The translations under genes and the position numbers were made by a program. Below, one piece after another: positions 26,823-35,570 of a stretch of DNA of 64,000 bases (the stretch's first letter is position 1; every line of letters begins with the position of its first letter). Under the pieces are notes generated by a model. The model saw nothing but the letters and a program-made list of their open reading frames with translations, made no database searches and was not told the origin of the DNA. This DNA comes from Fen-1258 sp964441505 (lineage in GTDB: Bacteria > Bacteroidota > Ignavibacteria > Ignavibacteriales > Melioribacteraceae): the NCBI GenBank assembly GCA_964441505.1, contig CAYTUV010000006.1:71589-135588 (forward strand). The letters run 5' to 3'.

Positions 26823-27937
26823 TTATATAACTTACCTGTAAAAACCAGATTTGCCAGGAATGATGGATTAACCGAAACGATATCATCCGGAATGACCTGA
26901 CCGTTGGTTAAAAACATGACCGGTATATTATGATTTACCGCGAGATTCATAATATTGCCGTAAGAAACCGCTTCATCAACTTTTGAAAAAATAACCGAAC
27001 TGTATTTTGTACCCTTAAATTTTTCCGCTACATCGTTGAGTGTTCGAGCAGAACTTGTTGCGCTGACAACAAGAACAGTTTCATCTACCTGCGCAGCCTG
27101 TAAATGCATTTCGATGGATTCTAAACTTTTCTTGCTTTTCTGACTACGTCCGACTGTATCGATAAAAATCAAATCCTTATTCTTGAATTTTTTTATGAGC
27201 TTAGGAATCTCTTCCGGCTCATATGCTACTGCCATTTCTATATCGCTGATCTCAGAGAAAATTCTTAATTGATCTATAGCGCCAAGACGGTACGTGTCAA
27301 TCGAGATCAACCCCACATTCAGTTTATGAATGATCTTGGAAATTACTGCGAGCTTTGCAATACAAGTAGTTTTTCCTACTCCGGTTGGACCAACAAGCGC
27401 AATTTTATGTGTTTTGTTCTTGTCGACCTTAAACATAGTAGTTGGAATCATCGACTCCATTGTTGAGAGCAAATAATTTTCCAGCCCCGACTCATCCACA
27501 AACCCGGAGGAGTTGGATAAATGTTTAACAAGCGTGGAAATTATATTTTTTTGCACTTCATGCATTTGCAGTGTTTCTGCAATTTCAGTTATCTCTCTTT
27601 CAAAAGTTTTTACCGATGAAGCGGCACGGTAGTTTTTATTCTTCCGTTCATCTGAAAGAAGCGGAATTTCCGTTTTAGGAAATATTCTTTTTGTGAGTGA
27701 GTCAAGTTCAGATTGGTAACTTTCTGCAGTTGCCTGCTTTGTTCCGGTCTGATTTGATTCGGTTGGTTTTGCAGGCTGATCAACACCGGCAGTAATTTCA
27801 TACATCTTTTTCATATCAAATCGTTTATCACCCTCTAAGACACGTGTACCCAGTATAATTGCATCCACTCCCAATTCACGTTTCATCTGCTGCGTGGCTT
27901 CTTTCAATGAAGGGGCGATAAATTTTTTAATTTGCAT
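26819..27937 (-). CDS. flhF: SRP-type GTPase FlhF
   Basis: FlhF sets the site of flagellum assembly. The 372-residue protein has a variable B domain (1-115), an N domain, and the G domain with P-loop GPTGVGKT (183-190), LISIDTYRLGAIDQLRIF, the DTVGR switch (DTAGR in most SRP GTPases) and VFSKVDEA. It overlaps the flhA stop by 11 nt. The Ala-to-Val change in the DTAGR motif is minor. Confidence 0.94.
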   Translation of the reverse strand: MQIKKFIAPSLKEATQQMKRELGVDAIILGTRVLEGDKRFDMKKMYEITAGVDQPAKPTESNQTGTKQATAESYQSELDSLTKRIFPKTEIPLLSDERKNKNYRAASSVKTFEREITEIAETLQMHEVQKNIISTLVKHLSNSSGFVDESGLENYLLSTMESMIPTTMFKVDKNKTHKIALVGPTGVGKTTCIAKLAVISKIIHKLNVGLISIDTYRLGAIDQLRIFSEISDIEMAVAYEPEEIPKLIKKFKNKDLIFIDTVGRSQKSKKSLESIEMHLQAAQVDETVLVVSATSSARTLNDVAEKFKGTKYSSVIFSKVDEAVSYGNIMNLAVNHNIPVMFLTNGQVIPDDIVSVNPSFLANLVFTGKLYK

Positions 27938-29981
27938 TTTGTACCTCTAACTTTCCAATAAATTCTAATTCTATATTTGCGGGTAGTTCCGAATAAGATA
28001 AAACTGTTAATTCCGGGAAACTGCTGCTGACCAATCGATAAAAATAGGGACGAATTGTTGCAGAGGTTATTAAAACCGGCAAATAACCAAGTTTGTTAAA
28101 ATTCTCCATCATCTGTTGAAGCTGTAAATTAAGCTCCCTTAAAACACCTGGGTTTAAGCCTAATGTTACAACACTGTCTTTCTGCGCCTGTAAAGATCTG
28201 CTGATTGTTGATTCCAGACTTTCGCTCAATGCAGCTACATGAATAATTCCATTCGGATCTGCATAAATAGACGCTATAGTACCACCAATAGTATGTCTAA
28301 CATATTCGGTAAGCACATCAACATTCTTTGTTGTTTTTGAGTAATCAATTAGTGCTTCCAAAATCTGAACAAAATCTTTGATTGGGATATTTTCTTTCAA
28401 AAGATTCTGTAATACTTTTTGAATGGTTCCAAGATTAAGCACCTCGGGGTTTATCTCATCAACCACAGCCGGGTAATCTTTCTTGATGTTTTCTAAAAGT
28501 TGCTTTACTTCCTGTCTCGAAATAATCTTATCAAAATTCTTCTTTAGTACTTCCTGAAGATGTGTGGATAAGACAGAGATACTATCAACGACAGTGTAGC
28601 CCAGCATCTCGGCCCTTTCTTTTTCCTCGTTGGTAATCCAGAAACTTTGCAAACCGAACGCGGGGTCTGTTGTCTGTATTCCGTTAAGACCTTCTCCTAT
28701 ATTGCCTGGATTCATGGCAAGAAGTCTATCCGGGAATATCTCGTTAGTGGAAATAATATTTCCCTTAATCTTTATTATATACTCGCTTGGTGATAGCTGC
28801 AGATTATCGCGCACTCTTACAGGCGGAATTAAAACACCATATTCAAGTGCAATTAATTTACGTGTGGAAGATATTTTCTGGAATAGATTACCGCCCTGCT
28901 TTTCATCTACCAGACTTATCAATCCGTAACCGATCTCAACTTCAATCGGGTCTACCTGCAGATACTGTTCAAATTTTTCTTCACTTGGTTCTGCAATTAA
29001 TAATTCCTCTTCAACTTTTGTTACCGGAATTGCCTGTTTGTTTTTCTTAGTAATGTAGGAACTTGTTCCCAAAAGAATACTAAGCATAAGAAACGGAATT
29101 GCCGGCATTCCCGGAATTAGAGCAAATAAAAAAACTGCGCCGCTTACTGTTCCAAGAACTCTGGGATTTGAAAAGAGCTGTGTCTTCATTTGAAAATCTA
29201 ATGAAGTACCAGCCGCGCTTCGTGTTACAACAAGGCCAGCCGCTATTGAAATGATTAGTGCGGGAATTTGTGATACTAATCCGTCACCAATAGTCAGAAT
29301 TGAATATGTTTGGATAGCATCTGTAAATGTTAGGCCTCTTTGAGCAACACCTATAATAAAGCCGCCAAGAAGGTTTATTCCATTTATAATCAAACCCGCA
29401 ATTGCATCGCCTTTTACAAATTTGCTGGCACCATCCATAGCTCCGTAAAATTCAGCTTCACGGCTGATAGTTTCTCTTCTCTTGCGTGCATCGGCTTCAT
29501 TAATAAGACCCGTATTCAAGTCGGCATCAATTGCCATCTGCTTACCAGGCATTGCATCAAGTGTGAAACGCGCCGCGACTTCGGAAATTCTTCCGGATCC
29601 TTTGACAATTACTATAAACTGAATGACAACCAGAATTACGAAGACGATAAAACCTACAACATAATTTCCACCGACAACAAAGGTGCCGAAAGATTCTATA
29701 ACTTTTCCGGCATAACCATCAATCAGCACCAAACGTGTTGAACTGATATTGAGGCCAAGGCGGAAAAGTGTAGTTACCAAGAGCAATCCAGGAAACACAG
29801 AAATATCAAGCGGAGATTGAATATAAAGCGAAACGATCAACACCAAAACCGATATTGTAATATTCAATGCAAGCAAAAAATCCAGCATTGATGCCGGCAG
29901 CGGAATTAACAGCAAACCAAGCATCATTATGAGACCAAATCCTAAAAATATATCGCTATTTCTACCGAAGGCTTTCATCAC
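27927..29981 (-). CDS. flhA: Flagellar export gate protein FlhA
   Basis: FlhA is the large ring of the type III export gate. The 684-residue protein has about eight N-terminal membrane helices, the FHIPEP-like cytoplasmic region (here RKRRETISREAEFYGAMDGA, the conserved segment after DAMPGKQMAIDADL) and a soluble C-terminal domain from about 340 that docks substrates and chaperones. The length fits the family. Its start is 1 nt past the flhB stop. Confidence 0.96.
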   Translation of the reverse strand: MMKAFGRNSDIFLGFGLIMMLGLLLIPLPASMLDFLLALNITISVLVLIVSLYIQSPLDISVFPGLLLVTTLFRLGLNISSTRLVLIDGYAGKVIESFGTFVVGGNYVVGFIVFVILVVIQFIVIVKGSGRISEVAARFTLDAMPGKQMAIDADLNTGLINEADARKRRETISREAEFYGAMDGASKFVKGDAIAGLIINGINLLGGFIIGVAQRGLTFTDAIQTYSILTIGDGLVSQIPALIISIAAGLVVTRSAAGTSLDFQMKTQLFSNPRVLGTVSGAVFLFALIPGMPAIPFLMLSILLGTSSYITKKNKQAIPVTKVEEELLIAEPSEEKFEQYLQVDPIEVEIGYGLISLVDEKQGGNLFQKISSTRKLIALEYGVLIPPVRVRDNLQLSPSEYIIKIKGNIISTNEIFPDRLLAMNPGNIGEGLNGIQTTDPAFGLQSFWITNEEKERAEMLGYTVVDSISVLSTHLQEVLKKNFDKIISRQEVKQLLENIKKDYPAVVDEINPEVLNLGTIQKVLQNLLKENIPIKDFVQILEALIDYSKTTKNVDVLTEYVRHTIGGTIASIYADPNGIIHVAALSESLESTISRSLQAQKDSVVTLGLNPGVLRELNLQLQQMMENFNKLGYLPVLITSATIRPYFYRLVSSSFPELTVLSYSELPANIELEFIGKLEVQNAN

Positions 29982-29982
29982 C

Positions 29983-31068
29983 TTACACTATGCTCCTTTT
30001 CTTCTTCAGTTTTTTCATCTGAAAGATATAAGCAAGTATTTGTGCAACTGCCTTAAATAATTTTGTAGGAATTTCTTCTCCAACTTCAACAGATTTATAA
30101 AGTGCACGGGCAAGTTCTTTGTCTTCATAGAGAGGAACATTGTTTTCAGATGCAATTTTTTTGATGCGCTGAGCCAGTTCATCCATTCCTTTTGCAACAA
30201 CTTTAGGCGCATTGTCTTTATTCAATTCATATTTGATCGCAATTGCAAAGTGTGTAGGATTCGTTACCACAACATCGGCAGTCGGAACATCTTTCATCAT
30301 TCTTTTACGCGCCATGGTCAGCATTTGCTTGCGTATTCTGGATTTAATGTGCGGATCACCTTCACTCTGCTTGTACTCTTCCTTAACTTCCTGTTTAGAC
30401 ATCATCATTTCTTTTTTGAATTTGAATTTCTGGAACGTGAAATCAACAGCAGCTATAGCGACAAAGAAGAGGGCAATTTTCCAAATGAGAGCGAATGCGG
30501 AGTCCAACATGAACTTTACAATTTCTTCGACACTGAGCTCTATAAGAAGTGTTGTATCCTGAATTAATTTTGAAATGATGAAGTAAGTAAATAATCCGAT
30601 AATAAATAATTTTACAATTGATTTAGCTATTTCAACTATTGAACTGGGGGAAAAGAAAATTCTTTTAATTCCTGCAATAGGATTAAAGCGGCCAAGATTC
30701 GGTTTGAATACCTGTGTCTTGAACTTAAAACCAACCTGGGCAATGTTTGCTACAAGCGCAATTGCCATTATTCCGAACAGTACCGGCGCGAGAAGCGTTA
30801 AAAGGAAGAGCACCCACTTAAACATATAGGTCTGAATAATTGTTTTGTTGAGTTCAAATTTTTCGAGCGATCCCAACATCTCAATTGTGAAATCGGAAAT
30901 TTTCTCTCCGAGAAATCCTTTCATCAGATAAATTATAATCAACCCGCTGCCGAAAACTGCCAGCGAATTTATCTCGGTACTTTTAGCAACCTGACCTTTA
31001 TCTCGGGCATCGTCAAGCTTTTTCCCGGTGGGCTGCTCACTCTTCTCTTGTCCGTCTTGATCAGCCAT
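29983..31068 (-). CDS. flhB: Flagellar export switch protein FlhB
   Basis: FlhB changes export specificity from rod/hook to filament. The 361-residue protein has the N-terminal EKSEQPTGKKLDDARDKGQV block, four membrane helices, and the autocleavage site NPTH at 270-273 (TADVVVTNPTHFAIAI). The C-terminal domain after it is of normal length. A conserved LARALYKSVEVGEEIP follows. Confidence 0.96.
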   Translation of the reverse strand: MADQDGQEKSEQPTGKKLDDARDKGQVAKSTEINSLAVFGSGLIIIYLMKGFLGEKISDFTIEMLGSLEKFELNKTIIQTYMFKWVLFLLTLLAPVLFGIMAIALVANIAQVGFKFKTQVFKPNLGRFNPIAGIKRIFFSPSSIVEIAKSIVKLFIIGLFTYFIISKLIQDTTLLIELSVEEIVKFMLDSAFALIWKIALFFVAIAAVDFTFQKFKFKKEMMMSKQEVKEEYKQSEGDPHIKSRIRKQMLTMARKRMMKDVPTADVVVTNPTHFAIAIKYELNKDNAPKVVAKGMDELAQRIKKIASENNVPLYEDKELARALYKSVEVGEEIPTKLFKAVAQILAYIFQMKKLKKKRSIV

Positions 31069-31070
31069 CT

Positions 31071-31847
31071 TTAAACGCCCATCGTTTTAATAATTTCTGT
31101 TAGTTGCGATTCATAATTCTGAAGTAAGTTTTTAATAGCGAAAACATAAATTGGCGCCAAAGCAGATAGGAATACCAGCCCAATTGCAATTTTTGCCGGC
31201 TGTGTTATAAAGAATACCTGAATATTCGGAATTACACGGGCAATGATACCTTCGGCAATATGAATTAAAAAGAAGGAAACCAGAACGGGTGATGCTATCT
31301 TCAATGCAATTGTGAAAACTGCAAATGAGTATTTAATAATCATCTGAAGAACGGGCAACGTCACCGAAAATTTTGCTAATGGAATTACATCAAATGAGGC
31401 GACAATTGCGCCAATGATGTAATGATGCCCGTTAATAAGTATAAAAATCATTATTGAGACATAATAAATCACTTCACCAACCACGTTATTACTTGTCTCC
31501 TGCATCGGATTCATTACTTCTGCCATCATCAATCCCATATCAAAACCAATTAAAGTACCTGCAAATGAAATTCCATAAAAAATAAAATTGAGCATGTAAC
31601 CCATTATAAAACCTATCAGGATTTCACGGGCTCCGTTAATCGCCATTGAGACAAGGTTTAACTCAACAATAACTTTGCTTTTATCGATTGTTAAAAAAAC
31701 TATATACGCAAGAACCAATGCAATGAAAATTTTAGCCAATACGGGAAAAGCAGTGTGCGAGAGAACAGGGGCTGTTACAATCATCGAGATGATGCGGAGG
31801 AAAATTAAGAGCACAATCACAAAATCGCCGATCAGGAGTTCTGTCAT
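31071..31847 (-). CDS. fliR: Flagellar export protein FliR
   Basis: The 258-residue integral membrane protein has the pattern of FliR: an N-terminal helix (LIGDFVIVLLIFLRIISM), the conserved GREILIGFIMGYML and FAGTLIGFDMGL segments, and VFFITQPAKIAIGL near the C-terminus. It is ATGA-coupled to fliQ. Confidence 0.94.
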   Translation of the reverse strand: MTELLIGDFVIVLLIFLRIISMIVTAPVLSHTAFPVLAKIFIALVLAYIVFLTIDKSKVIVELNLVSMAINGAREILIGFIMGYMLNFIFYGISFAGTLIGFDMGLMMAEVMNPMQETSNNVVGEVIYYVSIMIFILINGHHYIIGAIVASFDVIPLAKFSVTLPVLQMIIKYSFAVFTIALKIASPVLVSFFLIHIAEGIIARVIPNIQVFFITQPAKIAIGLVFLSALAPIYVFAIKNLLQNYESQLTEIIKTMGV

Positions 31848-32113
31848 CGCAGCACATGCTGGAACATTGTGAACATTCTGACAGTAAAGGCAACCATTTT
31901 ATCAATCATCCATGGCAGCATAAAAATTATAACCAGTGCAGCTGCAATTAATTTGGGAACAAATGTCAAAGTCATTTCTTGAATTGAAGTAGCCGCCTGG
32001 AATACCGAGATAAAAATTCCGACAATAAGCGATACTCCCAGAACCGGAAGAAGGATTAAAAATGTTGTCCAGAATGTTTCCTTCAAGACTTCAATGATAA
32101 TTTCTTCTGTCAT
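31844..32113 (-). CDS. fliQ: Flagellar export protein FliQ
   Basis: The 89-residue protein has two membrane helices and the family pattern LLPVLGVSLIVGIFISVFQAATSIQEMTL (given in outline) followed by FVPKLIAAALVIIFMLPWM. The size is exact for FliQ. It abuts fliP directly. Confidence 0.95.
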   Translation of the reverse strand: MTEEIIIEVLKETFWTTFLILLPVLGVSLIVGIFISVFQAATSIQEMTLTFVPKLIAAALVIIFMLPWMIDKMVAFTVRMFTMFQHVLR

Positions 32114-32878
32114 TTACGCAAAGCTCCTTACTAAAGAACCAATAATCAGATTCCAGCCGTCAACAAGAATGAATAACAATATTTTAAATGGAAGCGAGAT
32201 CATCATCGGAGGCATCATCATCATACCCATTGCCATCAGAATACTTGATACAATCATATCAACCATTATAAATGGAATGAAAAGGAAGAATCCCATTATA
32301 AAGCCTGCACGCAATTCACTAAGCACAAATGATGGAATTAAGATGTAGGTCGGAATATCGTTTCTGTTGGCAGGTCTTGCCTGATTGGACAGCCCTATAA
32401 AAAGCTCCATATCCTGATCGCGTGTTTGCTTAAACATAAACTGGCGGATCGGTTCAATTCCTTTGTTGTAGGCCTCTTCAACATTAATTTGATTTGCCAT
32501 GAGAGGTTTGAGAGCTTCATTGTTTACCTTATTCCACGTAGGGGCCATGATAAAAAAAGTAATAAAGAGTGCCACTCCAGCCAGGAGTTGGGAGGGCGGC
32601 ATTTGCTGAGTCCCGAGGGCACTCTTTAAAAAATGAAATACAATTATAATTCTCAAATATGCTGTTGTCATAATAACTAATGACGGCGCTAATGAAAGAA
32701 CCGTCATCAGTAAAAGAATTTGAAGAGTAACAGAGACATCACTTCCGGACTGTGCAGTGCCTACATCCAAACTGACTTTAGGAAATGGGAATGTGGTTGA
32801 TTTCTGCTGCGCAAATGTATCTGTAACTAAAAAGAGTAATGTTATAGTAAGAACAGCGAGGAATAATTTCTTGTTCAT
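32114..32878 (-). CDS. fliP: Flagellar export protein FliP
   Basis: FliP is the core pore protein of the export gate. The 254-residue protein has a cleavable signal peptide (LFLAVLTITLLFLVTDTFAQ), then LLLMTVLSLAPSLVIMTTAY, VFHFLKSALGTQQMPPSQLL and PTYILIPSFVLSELRAGF, all typical. It overlaps the fliO stop by ATGA. Confidence 0.96.
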   Translation of the reverse strand: MNKKLFLAVLTITLLFLVTDTFAQQKSTTFPFPKVSLDVGTAQSGSDVSVTLQILLLMTVLSLAPSLVIMTTAYLRIIIVFHFLKSALGTQQMPPSQLLAGVALFITFFIMAPTWNKVNNEALKPLMANQINVEEAYNKGIEPIRQFMFKQTRDQDMELFIGLSNQARPANRNDIPTYILIPSFVLSELRAGFIMGFFLFIPFIMVDMIVSSILMAMGMMMMPPMMISLPFKILLFILVDGWNLIIGSLVRSFA

Positions 32879-33216
32879 TTTATTCCCAGATTCTGCTTGA
32901 AGATATCTACAAAATTTGGTTTGGCATCTTTTCCAATCGCTTCTGATTCCTGGAAAGAATCGTAATCCAGTTCTTTCAGAAGTGTGATGTTGTTTTCGCT
33001 GATTCCGAGAACGAGGAGTTTATCCTGAATACGGATGAGCGATAAATATTTTTTGGGAAGTATTAATTGATTGTAAACAACATCTACATTTGCGGAGCGC
33101 ATCTTCTTTCCGCCAAGCGAAAAAGAATATTTTCTAACGAGGAACAGCACTCCAAACAGAAGTCCAAAAATCAGTATAAGAGGGATCAGCGATTTTACAA
33201 TATCTAAAAATCCCAT
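32875..33216 (-). CDS. fliO: Flagellar export protein FliO
   Basis: The 113-residue protein has one N-terminal membrane helix (LIPLILIFGLLFGVLFLV) and a short cytoplasmic domain with LPKKYLSLIRIQDKLLVLGI, the FliO-type pattern. It sits in the usual fliN-fliO-fliP order. Assignment is mainly from position and topology because FliO varies widely. Confidence 0.88.
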   Translation of the reverse strand: MGFLDIVKSLIPLILIFGLLFGVLFLVRKYSFSLGGKKMRSANVDVVYNQLILPKKYLSLIRIQDKLLVLGISENNITLLKELDYDSFQESEAIGKDAKPNFVDIFKQNLGIK

Positions 33217-33629
33217 TAGTTGATATCCTTTACTCTGTTTGCCGGATCAACGAGACTTGTAATTCTTATTCCGAAATGTTTATCGATTACCACTACCTCA
33301 CCCTCGGCAATTTTTTTGTTGTTCACAAAAACATCAACCGGTTCGCTTGCAAGTTTATCCAGTTCAATTACATAACCGCGTTCAAGCTCCAGAATATCTT
33401 TTATCTGCATCTGAGTTCTGCCCAATTCTATATAAATGTTCATCGGCAGATCTTTAAGGAAATGCAGTTTTTCGTTTGAGCCTGCATTCGACCTGGTCGA
33501 GTCGTCAAATTCTTCGAATTGCGCCAAAGAAGTGCTTATTGGAGCTGATGCTGAATCTGGAGTATTGGTTAAATCATTTGGTTCGTTTGTTAAGTTATCC
33601 ATGAATTCCTCAGGAAGATTTTGGTTCAT
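33216..33629 (-). CDS. fliN: Motor switch protein FliN
   Basis: The 137-residue protein has an acidic, low-complexity N-terminal half and a C-terminal SpoA domain with MNIYIELGRTQMQIKDILEL, EPVDVFVNNKKIAEGEVVVI and FGIRITSLVDPANRV. It overlaps the fliM stop by 20 nt. It forms the lower part of the C-ring with FliM. Confidence 0.94.
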   Translation of the reverse strand: MNQNLPEEFMDNLTNEPNDLTNTPDSASAPISTSLAQFEEFDDSTRSNAGSNEKLHFLKDLPMNIYIELGRTQMQIKDILELERGYVIELDKLASEPVDVFVNNKKIAEGEVVVIDKHFGIRITSLVDPANRVKDIN

Positions 33630-34596
33630 CGATTACTCTTTTAGTAATCTTTATTGCTTTATGATTATTGGCAGTCCCGACTCTTCCGGAAAAGAGAACC
33701 TGGCTGCCTGTTCTAATTTGCTGATCATCAGATAATTTTGTTTCAAGGCGGACAATATCACCCACCTGCATTTCCAGTAACTCTTTAATGGAAAGTTTCG
33801 TTCTTCCGAATTCAACATTAAGCGGAAGAAGTGTTTTTGAAAGATGGTTTTCAACTACTTCTTTTGCCGAAATACCGAAATATTTTGTTGCTCTGATTGA
33901 TGAAAGCTTCGTTGTTGATAATTTTGCAAGTATGTTATCGAATGCAAAAGTTGCAAAACAGATGTTCATTAAATATGATTGTTCGCCGATCAGTATTTCG
34001 AAGGAGATGAGTAATACAGATTCACTTTGTGATGTGATCTGAGCAAAATCGATATCCGGTTCAAAACGATCAAGGTTAAATTCAAAATTATCCACCGTCT
34101 GCCATGCTTTGCGTAAATCCTGCATAATTCTTTCAACAACCACACGCAGAACTCTCTGTTCAATTGGTGTGATAACTTTTGTCTGCTTCGTTCCAAGTCC
34201 GTTTCCGCCAAGAAGTTTGTCAACTAGCGAAAGAGCAAGATCGTTATTGAGTTCAAGAATTCCTTTAACGTCGGTATTCCTGATATCAAAAGTAAAAAGA
34301 CATGCCGGATTAGCAACAGAAAGAACGTACTCCGAATAATAAATCTGATCTACCGAAGTCACATTTATATTCACAACTGTCTGAAGTTTTGTTACAAGGA
34401 ACGAACTGAAACTTTCAGAAAAATTTTCGAAGAAGCTTCGTAGAATTCGAAGTTGGTTCTTTGAAATTCTATTTGGCAAACGAAAATCGAAAAGTACAGC
34501 CTCTCTTTCATGACTGGTTTCAATCTTCTGCTCAGTTCCGCTCTTAATATTATTAAGAAGCTGATCGATCTCTTGTTGTGATAGTATCTCAGGCAT
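33610..34596 (-). CDS. fliM: Motor switch protein FliM
   Basis: FliM binds phosphorylated CheY. The 328-residue protein begins MPEILSQQEIDQLLNNI, the conserved CheY-binding peptide. The middle domain follows (FDFRLPNRISKNQLRILRSF, then GLGTKQTKVITPIEQRVL), and a C-terminal SpoA domain with LPLNVEFGRTKLSIKELLEM. The start is 2 nt past fliL. Confidence 0.95.
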   Translation of the reverse strand: MPEILSQQEIDQLLNNIKSGTEQKIETSHEREAVLFDFRLPNRISKNQLRILRSFFENFSESFSSFLVTKLQTVVNINVTSVDQIYYSEYVLSVANPACLFTFDIRNTDVKGILELNNDLALSLVDKLLGGNGLGTKQTKVITPIEQRVLRVVVERIMQDLRKAWQTVDNFEFNLDRFEPDIDFAQITSQSESVLLISFEILIGEQSYLMNICFATFAFDNILAKLSTTKLSSIRATKYFGISAKEVVENHLSKTLLPLNVEFGRTKLSIKELLEMQVGDIVRLETKLSDDQQIRTGSQVLFSGRVGTANNHKAIKITKRVIDEPKSS

Positions 34597-34598
34597 GG

Positions 34599-35156
34599 CT
34601 ATTGTAAAATGTATTTACTGAAATAAATAGTGTTTATTTTAACTTTCGGCATTATTGTCGAAAGACGTTTGATAATTTCTGTTCTAAGAGTATCCCGGTA
34701 CACTATGTTACTTAGCCGTGCTACCTCTTTGCTGCTCATGATGGATATAACCGCATCCTTAAGAAGAAACTCCTTCGATTTAAGTTCCTGATGTTCTTCT
34801 TGAGTAGAAACATCAAACCCGAGCGAAGATAATAGCAATCTTTTGCCATCAGTATTCGCCGGGTTAATAATTAGATCCTCTACCATGTAAACAAATTTTC
34901 CGAGTTCCTGGGAATTAGCTTTCGGTTTCTCTGCTTCTTTTTTGTTTTCAGCAAGAGTAGTCTCAGTAGAAGGATGGGTAGCTTGAATCTTGTTCAGTAA
35001 TACATTGGCTGTGATAAAATAAACAACAACCAATTGAACGATGAAGATTGGGATTCCGAACAATAACACTTTAATGTTTAGTCCTTTTCCTTTTTCCTTT
35101 GGTAAGGAGGTATCTTCTACTTTTGTTTCGGGTGTTTCTTCTTTTGTCTTTTCCAT
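34599..35156 (-). CDS. fliL: Stator-associated protein FliL
   Basis: The 185-residue protein has a charged N-terminus, one membrane helix (VLLFGIPIFIVQLVVVYFI) and a periplasmic domain with KFVYMVEDLIINPANTDGKR and a C-terminal VKINTIYFSKYILQ, matching FliL. The start ATG has no clear ribosome site. It is the first gene after a 414-nt gap, so it probably begins a transcription unit. Confidence 0.92.
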   Translation of the reverse strand: MEKTKEETPETKVEDTSLPKEKGKGLNIKVLLFGIPIFIVQLVVVYFITANVLLNKIQATHPSTETTLAENKKEAEKPKANSQELGKFVYMVEDLIINPANTDGKRLLLSSLGFDVSTQEEHQELKSKEFLLKDAVISIMSSKEVARLSNIVYRDTLRTEIIKRLSTIMPKVKINTIYFSKYILQ

Positions 35157-35570
35157 AGTGGCAGATAATTTTCAATTGCTATGCCATTGAAATTTTAGCG
35201 ATTATCGATGTTTGAGGGGAGGTAGAGTTCCATGTTTGGCTAATATTCATCAGTTGGATTCATCCCCACATCCTAACTCACTGAATGCATATTATCGCTG
35301 GAGTATTGACCTTTAAATACGTGTTTATGAGAGGAAGATTTTAGATTATAAGAAGTCTGAGACCGTGAATAAATTTCGGTTCTTTCTAGATCTAAATGAG
35401 ACCCCTTAAAAATTTAATTTTGTCATATTGACAAATAAAATGATTGATGGATCAAAAAGAAATGGGGCTGAAGAAAAAGTTTTCTCCGTAGGAGTCCTTC
35501 GGACAAAATTATACGGTTCTAACTTTTTCCACAGCCCACTTTGTGATCTGCTCTATAACGTTAAGAAAAA
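35157..35570. other. Non-coding gap between flgE and fliL
   Basis: This 414-nt gap splits the long flagellar block. From the flgE side it holds a terminator-like palindrome (35453-35537), an inverted repeat TTGTCA-TAT-TGACAA at 35420-35434 that could be an operator, a TATAAT on the minus strand at 35345-35350 with a poor -35 (TTTATT, 17 nt upstream), and GGCTAATATT at 35238-35247 shared with other gaps. The fliL promoter is probably here, but I cannot fix it. Confidence 0.5.
35453..35537 (-). terminator. Long structured terminator-like hairpin after flgE
   Basis: Arms GGGCTG (35465-35470) plus AAAAAGTT pair with AACTTTTT (35521-35528) plus CAGCCC (35532-35537), with a three-base internal mismatch. 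Inside are CCGTA/TACGG and a nested hairpin GTCC-TTC-GGAC. On the minus strand the outer stem is followed by TTTCTTTTT, as in an intrinsic terminator. It begins 33 nt after the flgE stop. The nested form is more elaborate than a simple terminator and may be a REP-like repeat. Confidence 0.65.

Noticed and set aside
35170..35186. Sigma-54-like TGGCAT-N5-TTGAA before fliL
   Set aside because: It would place the transcript start about 4 nt before the fliL ATG, leaving no room for a ribosome site, and its -12 GC is missing.
35292..35316. Sigma-28-like TAAAGGTC...AGCGATAA before fliL
   Set aside because: The spacer is 8 nt, not 11, so it is unlikely to work as a FliA promoter.
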